The notes under the pieces: generated by a model
What the model saw: only the letters and a program-made list of their open reading frames with translations
Told to the model about the DNA's origin: nothing
The model's database searches: none
Made by a program: the position numbers and the translations under genes
Source of the DNA: Rhodanobacteraceae bacterium
GTDB lineage: Bacteria; Pseudomonadota; Gammaproteobacteria; Xanthomonadales; Rhodanobacteraceae
NCBI GenBank assembly: GCA_004299555.1
Contig: SCQU01000006.1
Span: 62,001-126,000, forward strand
Reading direction: 5' to 3'
DNA length: 64,000 nt
Shown here: positions 48,107 to 57,940 of the stretch, one piece after another
Position numbering within the stretch: the first letter of the stretch is position 1
Layout of the letters: each line of letters opens with the position of its first letter

Positions 48107-48475
48107 ATGGCCCGCATCCTGATCGTCGATGATTCGCCGTCGCAACTGGAAGGCTTGAAGCGCATGGTCGAAAAACTCGGCCACCAGACCATCACAGCGA
48201 CCGACGGTGCGGCTGGGGTAGAAGCCACCAAGCGCGACCAGCCGGATCTGGTGCTGATGGACATCGTCATGCCAAACCTCAACGGTTTCCAGGCCACGCG
48301 GGCCATCGCCAAGAATCCGGAGACGGCGCACATCCCAGTCATTCTGGTGACGACCAAGGATCAGGAGACCGACAAGGTCTGGGGCATGCGCCAGGGCGCC
48401 AAGGCCTACGTCACCAAGCCGGTGAACGAGGCCGAACTGACCAAGGCGCTCGGCGGACTGCTCGGCGCCAAGTGA
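48107..48475 (+). CDS. pilH: Single-domain response regulator, PilH/PilG-like
   Basis: 122-residue CheY-like receiver. Acidic pocket Asp8/Asp9, phosphoacceptor Asp52 in LVLMDIVMP, switch Thr in ILVTTKDQETDK and conserved Lys in YVTKPVNEAE. The DKVWGMRQGAKAYVTKPV segment is typical of PilH, the receiver of the Chp system that controls type IV pilus twitching; xanthomonads often carry it outside the chp cluster. A TACAAT at 48074-48079 may be the -10. The FimX-like EAL fragment at the window start belongs to the same functional area. Confidence 0.85.
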   Translation: MARILIVDDSPSQLEGLKRMVEKLGHQTITATDGAAGVEATKRDQPDLVLMDIVMPNLNGFQATRAIAKNPETAHIPVILVTTKDQETDKVWGMRQGAKAYVTKPVNEAELTKALGGLLGAK

Positions 48476-48503
48476 GGCCCGCGCGAGGCGACGCGCACGC
48501 GCA

Positions 48504-49415
48504 TCACGCGCGCGGGTCGAACCCGGCAAACGCCCGCTCGAACGCCTGATACGCCGCTTTGGCGTCGGCCCCATTGGCCGGCGGCGTTCGAATCAGCAAG
48601 GCCACGATCTGGTCGCCAGCGACCTTGCCCGGCATGCCGCGCCCTTTCAGGCGCAGCTTTTGCCCGCTGTTGGCACCCGCCGGGATCCTGAGTTCGACCA
48701 CGCCACCCAGCGTCGGCACCGGCACCTTGGCGCCAAGTGCGGCCTCCCACGGCGCGACCGCCACCTCGACTTCGATGTTGCGCCCCCGCAACTTGTATTG
48801 CCGGTCATCGCGTACGTGCACTTCCAGCAGCAGGTCGCCGGTTGGGCCTCCGCCGGATCCCGGCTCGCCCTGCCCGGCCAGGCGGATGACCTTGCCCGGC
48901 AGGATGCCGGCCGGAATGTTGACCTCCAGCGTGCGCTCACCGGTCGCATCCCGCAGCCCGAACCGCTGCTTGCCGCCTGCATAGGCGGTACGCACGTCGA
49001 TTTCAACGTTCGCCCGCACGTCCTTGCCGCGCCTCGGCCCACGTTGCACGTGGGCGCCGCCGCGACCACCAAACAACGACTCGAAGAAGTCGCTGAAGCC
49101 GGCCGCATCGCCGCCACCGCCAAAGTCGCGGAATTCAAACCCGCCCGGTGCCTGCTGCTGCCAGCCCGGGGGCGGCCGGAAATGATCACCCGCGCTGTAA
49201 CCACCAGCGCGCAGGTTGTCATACGCGGCCCGCTTTTGCTTGTCGTGCAGCACCTCGTAGGCTTCGCTCACGGCCTTGAACTTGTCCTCGGCGCCCGGTT
49301 CCTTGTTCCGGTCGGGATGGTATTTGCGCGCGAGCTTGCGGTACGCCGACTTGATCTCGTCGTCGGCGGCACCCTGTTTGACGCCAAGCGTTTGGTAGTA
49401 GTCCTGAAACTCCAT
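48504..49415 (-). CDS. cbpA: DnaJ-type co-chaperone, CbpA-like
   Basis: 303 residues. N-terminal J domain with HPD at 33-35 (KYHPDRN), a Gly/Phe-rich linker (about 75-130, [22 protein letters not shown]), then the two C-terminal substrate-binding beta domains ([12 protein letters not shown]..., [21 protein letters not shown]). The zinc-finger CxxCxGxG repeats of true DnaJ are absent, hence CbpA type. It helps DnaK. The Hsp20 gene lies just upstream on the same strand, separated by a hairpin terminator, which makes a small heat-shock block. Confidence 0.93.
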   Translation of the reverse strand: MEFQDYYQTLGVKQGAADDEIKSAYRKLARKYHPDRNKEPGAEDKFKAVSEAYEVLHDKQKRAAYDNLRAGGYSAGDHFRPPPGWQQQAPGGFEFRDFGGGGDAAGFSDFFESLFGGRGGAHVQRGPRRGKDVRANVEIDVRTAYAGGKQRFGLRDATGERTLEVNIPAGILPGKVIRLAGQGEPGSGGGPTGDLLLEVHVRDDRQYKLRGRNIEVEVAVAPWEAALGAKVPVPTLGGVVELRIPAGANSGQKLRLKGRGMPGKVAGDQIVALLIRTPPANGADAKAAYQAFERAFAGFDPRA

Positions 49416-49438
49416 CGACTCCCCCGGATCCAGACAAG

Positions 49439-49468
49439 AACCCGCGGCGGATCGCGCCGCCGCGGGTT
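49439..49468 (-). terminator. Hairpin terminator between hsp20 and cbpA
   Basis: AACCCGCGGCGG (49439-49450) and CCGCCGCGGGTT (49457-49468) make a perfect 12-bp stem with a 6-base loop. On the minus strand it is followed by a weak TTCTTGTCT tail. It should end most hsp20 transcripts before cbpA. Confidence 0.75.
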
Positions 49469-49513
49469 TCGATTATGCCGTACCGGTGCGCATAACCTGC
49501 GCGCCGGCCGTAC

Positions 49514-49963
49514 TCACTCGACTTCGATGTCGATCTTGCGCGGCGTGGTTTCCGGGCGCTTGGGAATCTCGATTTCCAGCACGCCGTACTTGCCGGTGGC
49601 CCGGATGCCGTCCGGGTTGGCGCTGTCGGGCAGCGCGAAGCGGCGGTGGAACACGCCATGTGCACGTTCGACCCGCGTGTACTTGCCATCCTCGACGGTA
49701 TGCTCACTCTTGCGTTCACCGCGGATCGACAGCACACCCTTGTCCATGTTGACTTCGATGTTCTTCGGGTCAACGCCGGGGATGTCGGCCTCAATCACGA
49801 AGCGCTTGTCTTCCTCACGGATGTCGACGCGTGGCGCCCATTCACTGGTCACGACGTCGGACTGGTCGGCCCCCGACAGGTCGAACAGGCGGCTGAACGC
49901 GCGGCTGAGGTCAGCCGGGAGATGATCGGACTCTTGCCAGAATGGAAAACGTTGAATTGCCAT
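49514..49963 (-). CDS. Small heat-shock protein, Hsp20/alpha-crystallin family
   Basis: 149 residues. The alpha-crystallin domain runs from about 45 to 135: WAPRVDIREEDKRFVIEADIPGV, IEVNMDKGVLSIRGERK, and GVFHRRFALPDSANPDGIRATGKYGVLEIEIPK with the conserved A-x-x-x-n-G-v-L pattern. Holds denatured proteins for the DnaK system, whose J-protein CbpA is encoded just downstream. A GGAG precedes the start. The chosen ATG gives the usual MAIQRFPF.. beginning. Confidence 0.95.
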   Translation of the reverse strand: MAIQRFPFWQESDHLPADLSRAFSRLFDLSGADQSDVVTSEWAPRVDIREEDKRFVIEADIPGVDPKNIEVNMDKGVLSIRGERKSEHTVEDGKYTRVERAHGVFHRRFALPDSANPDGIRATGKYGVLEIEIPKRPETTPRKIDIEVE

Positions 49964-50091
49964 GTTGCACTCCTAAGGTCAGATAGGCCGAGTCGGCCAC
50001 TGGTCCCGAGGTATGGGCCACGCCCGGAGTTTCAAGCCCGCGGACGCGGCATTGCGGTACGATGGCGGGATCACCCAACGCGGAAGCCACC

Positions 50092-50571
50092 ATGACCATA
50101 CGGATCGGCGAGCGCCTGCCCGCCGCCACCTTCGCCGTCCTGCGTGACGGCGTGCAAAAACTAACCACCGACGACGTATTCAAGGGCAAACGGGTCGTCC
50201 TGTTCGCGGTTCCCGGTGCGTTCACCCCGACCTGCTCGGAGCGGCACCTGCCGGGCTATATCAGCCACTATCAGGACTTCAAGCAGCGTGGCATCGACGT
50301 CGCCTGCATGGCCGTCAACGATGCCTTCGTGATGCAGGCCTGGGCACGCCACCGCAAGGTACCGGACGGCCTGACGATGCTGGCCGATGGCAACGGCGAC
50401 TTTGCCAAGGCGCTCGGTCTGGAAATGGACTCCACGCGATTTGGCATGGGCATGCGCTCCAGGCGCTTCGCGCTGTACGCCGACGACAGCGTGGTCAAGC
50501 TCCTGCACGTCGAAGCGCCGGGTGAGTTCCGCGTATCCAGTGCCGAAGCCATGCTGGCGGCCATCAGCTGA
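50092..50571 (+). CDS. Peroxiredoxin, Prx5 type
   Basis: 159 residues. Thiol peroxidase that reduces H2O2 and organic peroxides. The peroxidatic Cys48 sits in PGAFTPTCSERHLPGY, the Prx5 pattern; FGMGMRSRRFALYADD near 122-137 is typical. There is a second Cys in DVACMAVND (near 75) that could resolve the sulfenic acid; no fused glutaredoxin domain. The ATG at 50092 gives MTIRIGERLP; ten further codons upstream are open but not family-like. It is convergent with gyrA, with about 54 bases between stops. Confidence 0.94.
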   Translation: MTIRIGERLPAATFAVLRDGVQKLTTDDVFKGKRVVLFAVPGAFTPTCSERHLPGYISHYQDFKQRGIDVACMAVNDAFVMQAWARHRKVPDGLTMLADGNGDFAKALGLEMDSTRFGMGMRSRRFALYADDSVVKLLHVEAPGEFRVSSAEAMLAAIS

Positions 50572-50625
50572 GGCATGCCCCGATGAGCGGCGCCGCCGCA
50601 CGCGCACCGGGTGCCGCACAGCTGT

Positions 50626-53211
50626 TTACCCGGTGGTGGCGTCGGCTGCAGCCTCCGCGCCGTCCTCATCGCCGTCACTCTCGATTTTCACGACGCCCAC
50701 CAGCTTTTCATCATCGGGCAGGCGGATCAGGGTAACGCCCTGGGTGTTGCGGCCAACCTCCGAAACTTCCGCCACCCGCGTCCGCACCAGCGTGCCGTGG
50801 TCGGAAATCAGCATCAGGTCATGCCGGCCGGCGGTGGCAAGCGCCGCCACCAGCGCGCCGTTGCGCTCGCTGCACTGGATCGCAATCACGCCTTGCGTAC
50901 CGCGGCCCTTGCGCGGGAACTCCGCGAGCGCCGTGCGCTTGCCGTAGCCCCGCTCGGTCGCGGTGAGCACGTCGCAACCGTCAGCTTCCGAACGGTCGTC
51001 GGCAACCACCATCGATACCACCTCGGCGCCTTCGGCAAGGCGCATTCCGCGCACGCCATGTGCGGTGCGCCCCGTCGGTCGCACGTCACCGCCGGCAAAC
51101 CGTGCGGCTTTGCCATTGGACGCGAACAGGATCACGTCGCAGTTGCCGTCGGTCAGTTCCGCTTCGACCAGCCCGTCGTCCGCGTCGAGCCCGATCGCGA
51201 TCTTTCCACGCTGCAGCTGGTACTCGAACTCCGTCAGCGGCGTCTTCTTCACCGTGCCATGGCGCGTGGCAAAGAACACGAAGCGGTCCTCCGGATAGTC
51301 ACGCACCGGCAATACCGCCTGCACGGTTTCATGGGGCTCGAGCGGCAGCAGGTTGACGATGGGCTTGCCGCGCGCCCCCGGGCCCGCCTCGGGAATGCGG
51401 TACACATTGAGCCAGTACACGCGGCCGGCGCTGGTAAAGGCGAGCAGCGTGTCGTGGGTGTTGACGATCCACAACTTTTCGATGAAGTCTTCTTCCTTCA
51501 TGGCGGTCGCTGAGCGGCCCTTGCCGCCGCGCTTCTGCGCCCGGTAGATGTCCAGCGACTGGCGCTTGCAGTAGCCCGCGTGGGACAGCGTGACGGCCAC
51601 GTCTTCCTGCGCGATGAGGTCCAGGGTTTCCAGGTCTTCCTGGGTGTGCAGGATCTGGGTCCGCCGCGCATCGCCGTAGAGTTCCTTCATCTCGACCAGC
51701 TCGCCGCGGATCACCGCCAGCAACTTGTCGGGGTCCTCAAGGATCGCGATGAGCCCGTGGATGACCTCGAGCAGCTGCCGGTACTCCTCGGTCAGCTTGT
51801 CCTGCTCAAGCCCGGTCAGGCGATGCAGGCGCATCTCGAGGATCTCCTTGGCCTGTACATCGGACAGCTGGTAGCCGTCGGCCTGCAGTCCCTCCTTCGG
51901 GTCCAGCGCCTCCGGCCGCGACGCGCCGGCGCCGGTGGCCTCCAAAAGGCTCCGCACCATTCCGGGCTCCCACTTCCGCGCGAGCATCCGCTCCCGCGCA
52001 ACCTGCGGCGATGCCGACGTCTTGATCAGTTCGATCATGGCGTCGATGTTGGCCAAGGCAACCGTCAAGCCTTCGAGGACGTGCGCGCGTGCGCGCGCTT
52101 TCCGCAGGTCGAAAATCGTGCGCCGCGTCACCACCTCGCGGCGGTGGCGAATGAAGTGCCCGATGATCTCCTTGAGGTTCAGCAGGCGCGGCTGGCCCTC
52201 GACCAGCGCCACCATGTTGATGCCGAAGGTAACCTGCAGCTGGGTCTGCTGGAACAGGTTGTTCAGCACCACCTCGGCAACCGCGTCGCGGCGCACCTCG
52301 ATCACGACGCGCATGCCGTCCTTGTCGGACTCGTCGCGCAAGCCACTGATCCCCTCGAGCCGTTTTTCCTTGACCAGTTCGGCGATTTTTTCGATCAGGC
52401 GCGCCTTGTTGACCTGGTAGGGCAGCTCGGTGGCGATGATCGCCTCGTGGCCGTGCTCATTGGTTTCAATTTCAGTGCGCGCGCGTACCAGCACCCGGCC
52501 GCGCCCGGTGCGGTAGGCCTGCACGATACCGGCTGCCCCGTTGATGATCCCGGCCGTCGGAAAATCCGGACCTGGCACGAATCGCATCAACTCATCGATA
52601 CCAAGGCCGGGGTTGTCGATCAGCGCCACCGTCGCGTCGATCACCTCGCCCATGTTGTGCGGCGGCACGTTGGTCGCCATGCCCACCGCGATGCCGGCCG
52701 AGCCGTTGACCAGCAGGTTCGGCACCTTGGTCGGCAGCACCAGGGGCTCGTGTTCGCTTTCGTCGTAGTTGGGACCAAAATCAACGGTTTCCTTGTCGAT
52801 GTCGGCCAGCAGCTCATGCGTGAGGCGCGCCATGCGTACCTCGGTGTAGCGCATGGCCGCTGCGCTGTCGCCATCGACGGAGCCGAAATTGCCTTGTCCG
52901 TCCACCAGCATGTAACGCAGCGAAAACGGCTGTGCCATGCGCACGATCGCGTCGTACACCGAGGAATCACCATGCGGATGGTATTTACCGATCACGTCGC
53001 CCACCACGCGCGCGGATTTCTTGTACGGCTTGTTCCATACGTTGCCAAGTTCGTGCATCGCAAACAGCACCCGGCGATGCACCGGCTTCAAGCCGTCACG
53101 CACGTCCGGCAGTGCACGACCGACGATCACGCTCATGGCGTAATCGAGGTAGCTCTGCCGCATCTCGTCTTCAATGTTGACGCGAATTATTTCGCTGCCC
53201 GGCTCCGCCAT
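50626..53211 (-). CDS. gyrA: DNA gyrase subunit A
   Basis: Breaks and rejoins DNA in the gyrase A2B2 complex to introduce negative supercoils. 861 residues, standard. Catalytic Tyr122 in AAMRYTEV. The quinolone pocket [17 protein letters not shown] has Ser83 and Asp87 in E. coli numbering, the usual susceptible residues. The C-terminal beta-pinwheel has the GyrA box QKRGGKGRS with six blades, ending in a short acidic tail ([18 protein letters not shown]). The likely promoter and leader upstream contain a terminator-like hairpin, listed separately. Confidence 0.97.
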   Translation of the reverse strand: MAEPGSEIIRVNIEDEMRQSYLDYAMSVIVGRALPDVRDGLKPVHRRVLFAMHELGNVWNKPYKKSARVVGDVIGKYHPHGDSSVYDAIVRMAQPFSLRYMLVDGQGNFGSVDGDSAAAMRYTEVRMARLTHELLADIDKETVDFGPNYDESEHEPLVLPTKVPNLLVNGSAGIAVGMATNVPPHNMGEVIDATVALIDNPGLGIDELMRFVPGPDFPTAGIINGAAGIVQAYRTGRGRVLVRARTEIETNEHGHEAIIATELPYQVNKARLIEKIAELVKEKRLEGISGLRDESDKDGMRVVIEVRRDAVAEVVLNNLFQQTQLQVTFGINMVALVEGQPRLLNLKEIIGHFIRHRREVVTRRTIFDLRKARARAHVLEGLTVALANIDAMIELIKTSASPQVARERMLARKWEPGMVRSLLEATGAGASRPEALDPKEGLQADGYQLSDVQAKEILEMRLHRLTGLEQDKLTEEYRQLLEVIHGLIAILEDPDKLLAVIRGELVEMKELYGDARRTQILHTQEDLETLDLIAQEDVAVTLSHAGYCKRQSLDIYRAQKRGGKGRSATAMKEEDFIEKLWIVNTHDTLLAFTSAGRVYWLNVYRIPEAGPGARGKPIVNLLPLEPHETVQAVLPVRDYPEDRFVFFATRHGTVKKTPLTEFEYQLQRGKIAIGLDADDGLVEAELTDGNCDVILFASNGKAARFAGGDVRPTGRTAHGVRGMRLAEGAEVVSMVVADDRSEADGCDVLTATERGYGKRTALAEFPRKGRGTQGVIAIQCSERNGALVAALATAGRHDLMLISDHGTLVRTRVAEVSEVGRNTQGVTLIRLPDDEKLVGVVKIESDGDEDGAEAAADATTG

Positions 53212-53238
53212 CCGTTTATGTCCCGTATTCGATGAACG

Positions 53239-53272
53239 AAAAAAGCGCGGGTTGCAAGAGCTGTCCGCGCTT
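53239..53272 (-). terminator. Terminator-like hairpin in the probable gyrA leader
   Basis: On the minus strand AAGCGCGG (53272-53265) and CCGCGCTT (53250-53243) form an 8-bp stem, followed by a T-run to 53239. It lies 28 bases before the gyrA ATG and behind gtrA. It can end the mtnA-gtrA transcript, but also lies downstream of a probable gyrA -10. Confidence 0.75.
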
Positions 53273-53288
53273 CGAAATCAACCCGCAA

Positions 53289-53297
53289 ATTGTATCA
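53289..53297 (-). promoter_or_regulatory. Probable gyrA -10 (extended)
   Basis: On the minus strand TGA then TACAAT (53294-53289): an extended -10, with no convincing -35. A start near 53282 would give gyrA a leader of about 70 bases that contains the hairpin at 53239-53272. Confidence 0.5.
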
Positions 53298-53343
53298 CAA
53301 CGGGGCTGGTTTCACCCCGGAAAAATCCAGCAGGGACGCCAAC

Positions 53344-53790
53344 TTACGCGTCCTGGTTGTGGCTGGCTCCGGAATCGCCGCGCGCGCGCTTGCGCGACCT
53401 CGCAAACACCCACTGCCTGGCCCCGAGAAAGTTGACCGCGGACCCCGGCAGGGACCCCGCGGCCACGCCGATCGCGGGCCACGCGCGGACGAAGTGCGAA
53501 AAGTAGACCACCAGCACGTAGGTCGCGTAGTTGAGCGCAAAGCCTGCCGACATGGCCGCAACGTAACGCGACCACTCACCAAACAGCGTGTACTCGCCAC
53601 GCTGATGAAAGGTATAACGGCGATTGAAAAGCCACGTCGCCGTCGCCGCACACAGGAAGGAAAACAGCCGTCCGAGGTAGGGATCCGCGTGCAAGGCGCT
53701 CACCAGCAGCTGCACGGTGCCGGCATCGACGACAAAGCCGACGAAGCCGCCGATACCAAACCACACGAGTTGCCTGGACAGGTGATGCAT
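53344..53790 (-). CDS. GtrA-family membrane protein
   Basis: 148 residues with four helices (FGIGGFVGFVVDAGTVQLLV; LGRLFSFLCAATATWLFNRRYTF; AAMSAGFALNYATYVLVVYF; AIGVAAGSLPGSAVNFLGARQWVF). The FNRRYTF and NFLGARQWVF repeats are the GtrA hallmarks. GtrA proteins help flip or transfer lipid-linked sugars for surface polysaccharide modification. No glycosyltransferase is beside it. Its ATG lies one base behind the mtnA stop codon, so it is in one operon with mtnA. Confidence 0.9.
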   Translation of the reverse strand: MHHLSRQLVWFGIGGFVGFVVDAGTVQLLVSALHADPYLGRLFSFLCAATATWLFNRRYTFHQRGEYTLFGEWSRYVAAMSAGFALNYATYVLVVYFSHFVRAWPAIGVAAGSLPGSAVNFLGARQWVFARSRKRARGDSGASHNQDA

Positions 53791-53791
53791 T

Positions 53792-54832
53792 TCAGCGCCG
53801 GGCCGGTCGCGCAAACACCGCATGCAGCGCCGCGCCGTTGGGCCGGGCAATCACGCCGCGTTCGGTCACCAGAACGTCGATCAGGTCGTGCGGCGTCACG
53901 TCAAACACCGGGTTCCACGCCCGGGTGCCGGCCACCGTTGTGCGCTGACCGGCATAGCCCAGCAGTTCGTCCGGACCACGCAGTTCTATTTCGATGGAAG
54001 CGCCGGTTGGCGTCGCAAGATCAACCGTCGTCGAGGGCGCCACCACCATGAATTTCACGCCGTGGTGCCGCGCCGCAATCGCCAGCTGGTAGGTACCGAT
54101 CTTGTTGGCGGTATCGCCGTTCGCGGCGATGCGGTCCGCGCCCACGACCGCCCACTGTACCTGGCCAGAATGCAGCAGGTACGCCGCGGCAGAATCCGCG
54201 ATCAGGGTGGCCGGTATGCCGTCGCGCGCCAGTTCCCACATGGTCAGCCGCGCGCCCTGCAGCCACGGCCGGGTTTCATCGGCGTACACGCGCGCGATGA
54301 CGCCCGCCGCGTAACCCGCGCGGATCACCCCGAGGGCGGTACCGAAACCGGCGGTCGCCAGCGACCCGGTGTTGCAATGGGTAAGTACCCCGCTGCCGGG
54401 CGCGATCAACGCCGCGCCCATGGCGCCCATGGCACGGTTGGCGGCCAGATCCTCGTCCTGCAACGCCTGGGCTTCATGCGCCAAGGCTGACGCGTCCGCA
54501 CCTGCAGCGACACACGCCTGCATCCGCTCCAGCGCCGCCATCAGGTTCACCGCGGTCGGGCGCGCCGCGCGCAGCGCCTGCACCGCCTGGGCGATGGCAT
54601 CGCCACGTTGGGCCGCCAGCACCACGCCCCACGCCGCGGCAATCCCGATCGCGGGCGCACCGCGCACCACCAGGTCACCGATTGCCTGCGCCACTTCGCC
54701 GGCATCACGGCACTCGACCCAGGCCTCGGCCTGCGGCAGCTGGCGCTGGTCCAGCAGGCGCAGACGATCGCGCTGCCATTGCACCGCGCGCACGCTGTCG
54801 TGGTCACTCAACGGTTGGGGAACAGCGGACAT
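53792..54832 (-). CDS. mtnA: Methylthioribose-1-phosphate isomerase
   Basis: Methionine salvage: converts 5-methylthioribose 1-phosphate to the ribulose phosphate. 346 residues. Marks: [14 protein letters not shown] (substrate binding), [13 protein letters not shown] with the catalytic Cys, [13 protein letters not shown], and [21 protein letters not shown] with the catalytic Asp. The ATG at 54832 is used; ATGs at 54847 and 54868 are possible and none has a strong Shine-Dalgarno. The gtrA-like gene follows. No other mtn gene is in the window. Confidence 0.95.
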   Translation of the reverse strand: MSAVPQPLSDHDSVRAVQWQRDRLRLLDQRQLPQAEAWVECRDAGEVAQAIGDLVVRGAPAIGIAAAWGVVLAAQRGDAIAQAVQALRAARPTAVNLMAALERMQACVAAGADASALAHEAQALQDEDLAANRAMGAMGAALIAPGSGVLTHCNTGSLATAGFGTALGVIRAGYAAGVIARVYADETRPWLQGARLTMWELARDGIPATLIADSAAAYLLHSGQVQWAVVGADRIAANGDTANKIGTYQLAIAARHHGVKFMVVAPSTTVDLATPTGASIEIELRGPDELLGYAGQRTTVAGTRAWNPVFDVTPHDLIDVLVTERGVIARPNGAALHAVFARPARR

Positions 54833-54971
54833 GCGGTATCGCGCCATGGGATCGCGCAAGCGTAGCACGCGGGGCCCGTATTACCGCAGCCACGGCCGGC
54901 ATCCGACGGCAGCCTTTCCCCGGACCCCCGCTGCCGGCCAGAACCTGTCTCCGGCACCAGCAAAGAATCCA

Positions 54972-54993
54972 GCTAATGTATAATTTCATTAGC
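54972..54993 (+). promoter_or_regulatory. Promoter with perfect operator palindrome for the CGNR/MFS genes
   Basis: GCTAATG (54972-54978) and CATTAGC (54987-54993) are perfect inverted 7-bp arms around an 8-base centre that begins with a consensus TATAAT (54979-54984). A repressor bound here would cover the -10. The start codon of the regulator is 29 bases downstream. No clear -35 is visible. Confidence 0.78.
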
Positions 54994-55022
54994 CAATTAC
55001 TGATCGGTGCTTTTGGACCCAC

Positions 55023-55604
55023 ATGCCGGCATCCACGACAAACCGTTTCCCCTTGCTGGGTGAGCCCATCGCGCTGGACCTTGCGAACACCCGGGTCCGG
55101 CGCCAGGGTGAAACCGTTGACCTGCTGGACACGCCGGCCGCACTCGCGGCGTGGCTGCGGTACGAACACGCGCGCCTGCCCTGGGCAGGCACGGTCACAG
55201 GCGGCGACGTCACGGCCGTACGCGAGCTGCGCGATGCGGTGGTGGTGCTGCTGGATGCCGCCCAGCAGCACACCCGGGCCCCCGCCAGCGCACTGCATAG
55301 CCTGAATGCGGCGCTCGCGGACGGCCGCGCAACGTCCCTGCAACTCGGTTGGACCGACACGCAACCGCATCTGGTTGCGCCTCGGGCGCACACGCGGCGC
55401 AGCGTGCTGTTGCACGCGCTGGCGGCCGATGCCATCGCCTTGCTGACCGGCCCGGACGCCAAACGGCTGCGCCAATGCGCGCACCCCGATTGCATTCTCC
55501 GCTTCGTGGCCACCAACCCGCGCCGGCGCTGGTGCTGCGACGCCACCTGCGGCAACCGCGCGCGCGTTGCACGCCACTACCTGCGCCACCGCGAGGCACA
55601 TTGA
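55023..55604 (+). CDS. CGNR zinc-finger / ABATE-domain regulator
   Basis: 193 residues. An N-terminal ABATE domain (stress-induced regulator fold: RFPLLGEPIALDLANTRV, then helices) is followed by the C-terminal CGNR zinc finger: RQCAHPDCILRFV with RRRWCCDATCGNRARVARHY. Proteins of this type bind DNA and often regulate the gene beside them. Its stop overlaps the start of an MFS exporter gene (TGATG), and a perfect palindrome covers the promoter, so autoregulation of a regulator-exporter unit is likely. The start ATG follows the palindrome closely. Confidence 0.9.
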   Translation: MPASTTNRFPLLGEPIALDLANTRVRRQGETVDLLDTPAALAAWLRYEHARLPWAGTVTGGDVTAVRELRDAVVVLLDAAQQHTRAPASALHSLNAALADGRATSLQLGWTDTQPHLVAPRAHTRRSVLLHALAADAIALLTGPDAKRLRQCAHPDCILRFVATNPRRRWCCDATCGNRARVARHYLRHREAH

Positions 55605-56821
55605 TGGCTGCCGTACCGTTGCCGGCCACGCCGGCAGACACCCCGCGCTGGCTGCTGCCCGTCGTCTGCGGTGCGGCGTTCATGGTGTTTACGCAAACCT
55701 TCATGGTGGCGCCGCTCATTCCGCGTTTGGCGGCGGTATTTGGCAGCCCGATCGGATGGGTCGCGCTCGCCATTCCGGCGTACGTCGTGCCGCAGGCCAT
55801 CGGGACGCTCTGCAGCGGGCCGCTCTCGGACCGGCTGGGCCGCCGCGGCGTCATCCTCGGCTCGCTGCTTGTGTTCATCGTGTTGACCGCGGCCACGGCG
55901 ACCGCGCACCGGGTCGACACCTTCATCATCTGGCGCGTGCTCACCGGCGTGAGCGCCGCGGGCATCGTGCCGATCAGCCTGACGCTGATTGGCGACGTGG
56001 TGCCGTTCCAGCGCCGCGGCCGCGCAGTGGGCTGGCTGTTTGGATCGATCGCCGGCGGCACCGCAACGGGCGCCGCCATCGGGGCCCTGCTGGAACCTGT
56101 GCTCGGCTGGCGCAGCCTCTTTCTTGGCGTCGCCGCACTGTGCGCGCTGGTGGTGTTGCTCGCGATTGCGACCCGGGCGCTGCCACGGTCGCAACGCCTA
56201 ACGGCCGCGCCCGCATGGCGCCAGCTTGTACGCGGCTATCGCGCGCTGCTGGCGCGGCGGCGCGCGCAGCGCACCTACACCTACGTACTGTTGAACGCGA
56301 TCCTGCAATCGGGCGTGTTTACCTGGCTGGGTGTGTACCTGCACCAGCGCTTCGGCCTTGGTGAAATGGGCATCGGGCTGGTGCTGCTCGGCTACGGCGT
56401 ACCCGGGCTGTTGTTTGGCCCCGTCATCGGCAAGCTGGCCGATCGCTTTGGCCGCGCCCGCATCATCCCGGCCGGGGTTGCGCTGACCGGCCTGTGCGCG
56501 CTGGCGCTCGCGCTACCGCTCCATTTGGGTCTGGTGCAGACGGCGATCATCCTGCTGTCGCTCGGTTTCGACCTCACCCAGCCGCTGCTGGCAGCCATCG
56601 CCACCGACCTGCACGGCGACCGCGGGCAGACCGTGGCCCTGATGGCGTTCTCGCTGTTCACGGGGTTCGGCGTGGGCAGCCTTGTGTTTCAGGGTGCGCT
56701 CGCGCTCGGCTTCACGGCGGCGCTGGTGCTGTTCGGGCTGGCGGCACTGGCGGCCGCTGGCGTGGCGCTGCGGCTGTTTCGTGACGAGCGTCCGGCCGCC
56801 GCACCGCAGCTGCACGCGTAA
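55604..56821 (+). CDS. MFS transporter (12-helix drug/metabolite exporter)
   Basis: 405 residues, twelve helices. The MFS signature is in loop 2-3: GPLSDRLGRRGVI; a second copy, GKLADRFGRARII, follows helix 8. The motif RVLTGVSAAGIVPISLTLIGDVVPFQRRGRAVG matches DHA1-type proton antiporters. Overlap with the CGNR regulator gene shows translational coupling, and a zinc alcohol dehydrogenase follows at 54 bases, so the three may handle one toxic aldehyde/alcohol or antibiotic. Substrate unknown. Confidence 0.92.
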   Translation: MAAVPLPATPADTPRWLLPVVCGAAFMVFTQTFMVAPLIPRLAAVFGSPIGWVALAIPAYVVPQAIGTLCSGPLSDRLGRRGVILGSLLVFIVLTAATATAHRVDTFIIWRVLTGVSAAGIVPISLTLIGDVVPFQRRGRAVGWLFGSIAGGTATGAAIGALLEPVLGWRSLFLGVAALCALVVLLAIATRALPRSQRLTAAPAWRQLVRGYRALLARRRAQRTYTYVLLNAILQSGVFTWLGVYLHQRFGLGEMGIGLVLLGYGVPGLLFGPVIGKLADRFGRARIIPAGVALTGLCALALALPLHLGLVQTAIILLSLGFDLTQPLLAAIATDLHGDRGQTVALMAFSLFTGFGVGSLVFQGALALGFTAALVLFGLAALAAAGVALRLFRDERPAAAPQLHA

Positions 56822-56875
56822 CGGGCCGGCGCGCGGGTTTCCGGGTAGTCTGGCCGCATTCCTTGGCGCACATTC

Positions 56876-57904
56876 ATGCAAGCCATCCAAATCGTCGAAC
56901 TGGGCAAACCGCTGCAGGCACGCGACGTGCCGCTGCCGGAGCCGGGCCCGCACGAGATCCGGATCAAGATCGAAGCGGCGGGCATCTGCCATTCGGATGC
57001 CCACTACCGCGCCGGAACCGCCAGCGTCGCCCGCCTGCCGATCACGCCCGGGCACGAGATCGCGGGTCGCGTTGACAAGCTGGGTGCAGACGTCACCCGG
57101 TTGGCCGTGGGCGATCGCGTTGCCCTGCACTACCTTGTCACCTGTGGCACCTGCGATTACTGCGGCCGCGGCCTCGAGCAGTTTTGCCGCCACGGCCAGA
57201 TGCTCGGCAAGCACCTTGACGGTGGCTACGCGGAATATGTGGTGGCGCCGGCCCACAACGCGATTGCGATTGCGGCGGAGGTCAGCTCACCCGCTGCGGC
57301 GATCATGATGTGCTCAAGCTCCACCGCGTTCCATGCACTGCGCCAGGCGCGGATGCAGCCGGGCGACCGCGTTGCAATATTCGGTGCCGGCGGGCTTGGC
57401 ATGTCCGCCGTGCAGCTGGCACGCGCGTGCGGTGCAGCCGAAGTGTTCGCGGTGGATATCGATCGTCGCAAGCTCGGCGCGGCTGCACGCTACGGCGCCA
57501 TTCCGGTCGATCCTGCCGACGGCGCGCCCGACCGCCAGCTGCGCGCGGCCACGCACGGTGAGGGCGTCGAGGTTGCGCTGGAATTTGCGGGCCTGCCGGT
57601 CACGCAGCAACAGGCGACCGCAGCGCTGGCGGTACACGGGCGGGTGGCGCTGGCCGGCATTTCCCGCCAGCCGTTCGCGGTCGACAGCTTTGCGACCGTC
57701 ATCAACCAGGAAGCCGAGATCATCGGTGTATCCGATCACCTGCGCAGCGAGCTCGTGACCTTGATGGACTTCGCGCGCCGCGGCCTGCTCGACCTCGAGA
57801 GCGTGATCGCGGACCGCCTGCCGCTGGACGCCGACGAAATCAACCGGCGCCTGGACGCGTTGGCCGGGTTCCACGGCTTCACCCGCTCGGTGATCGTCGC
57901 GTAA
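56876..57904 (+). CDS. Zinc-dependent alcohol dehydrogenase (medium chain)
   Basis: 342 residues. Catalytic zinc ligands in GICHSDAHYR (Cys ~38) and GHEIAGRV (His-Glu near 59-60); structural zinc Cys set in CGTCDYCGRGLEQFC. Dinucleotide motif GAGGLGMSAVQLA, with VDIDRRKL: the Asp at the end of beta-2 points to NAD rather than NADP. It lies behind the MFS gene and may act in the same pathway. Physiological alcohol unknown; the closest general type is the AdhA/AdhT group. Confidence 0.92.
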   Translation: MQAIQIVELGKPLQARDVPLPEPGPHEIRIKIEAAGICHSDAHYRAGTASVARLPITPGHEIAGRVDKLGADVTRLAVGDRVALHYLVTCGTCDYCGRGLEQFCRHGQMLGKHLDGGYAEYVVAPAHNAIAIAAEVSSPAAAIMMCSSSTAFHALRQARMQPGDRVAIFGAGGLGMSAVQLARACGAAEVFAVDIDRRKLGAAARYGAIPVDPADGAPDRQLRAATHGEGVEVALEFAGLPVTQQQATAALAVHGRVALAGISRQPFAVDSFATVINQEAEIIGVSDHLRSELVTLMDFARRGLLDLESVIADRLPLDADEINRRLDALAGFHGFTRSVIVA

Positions 57905-57940
57905 GCGCAAATACCACGCATTGCGCGCAGCAACGCGAAT

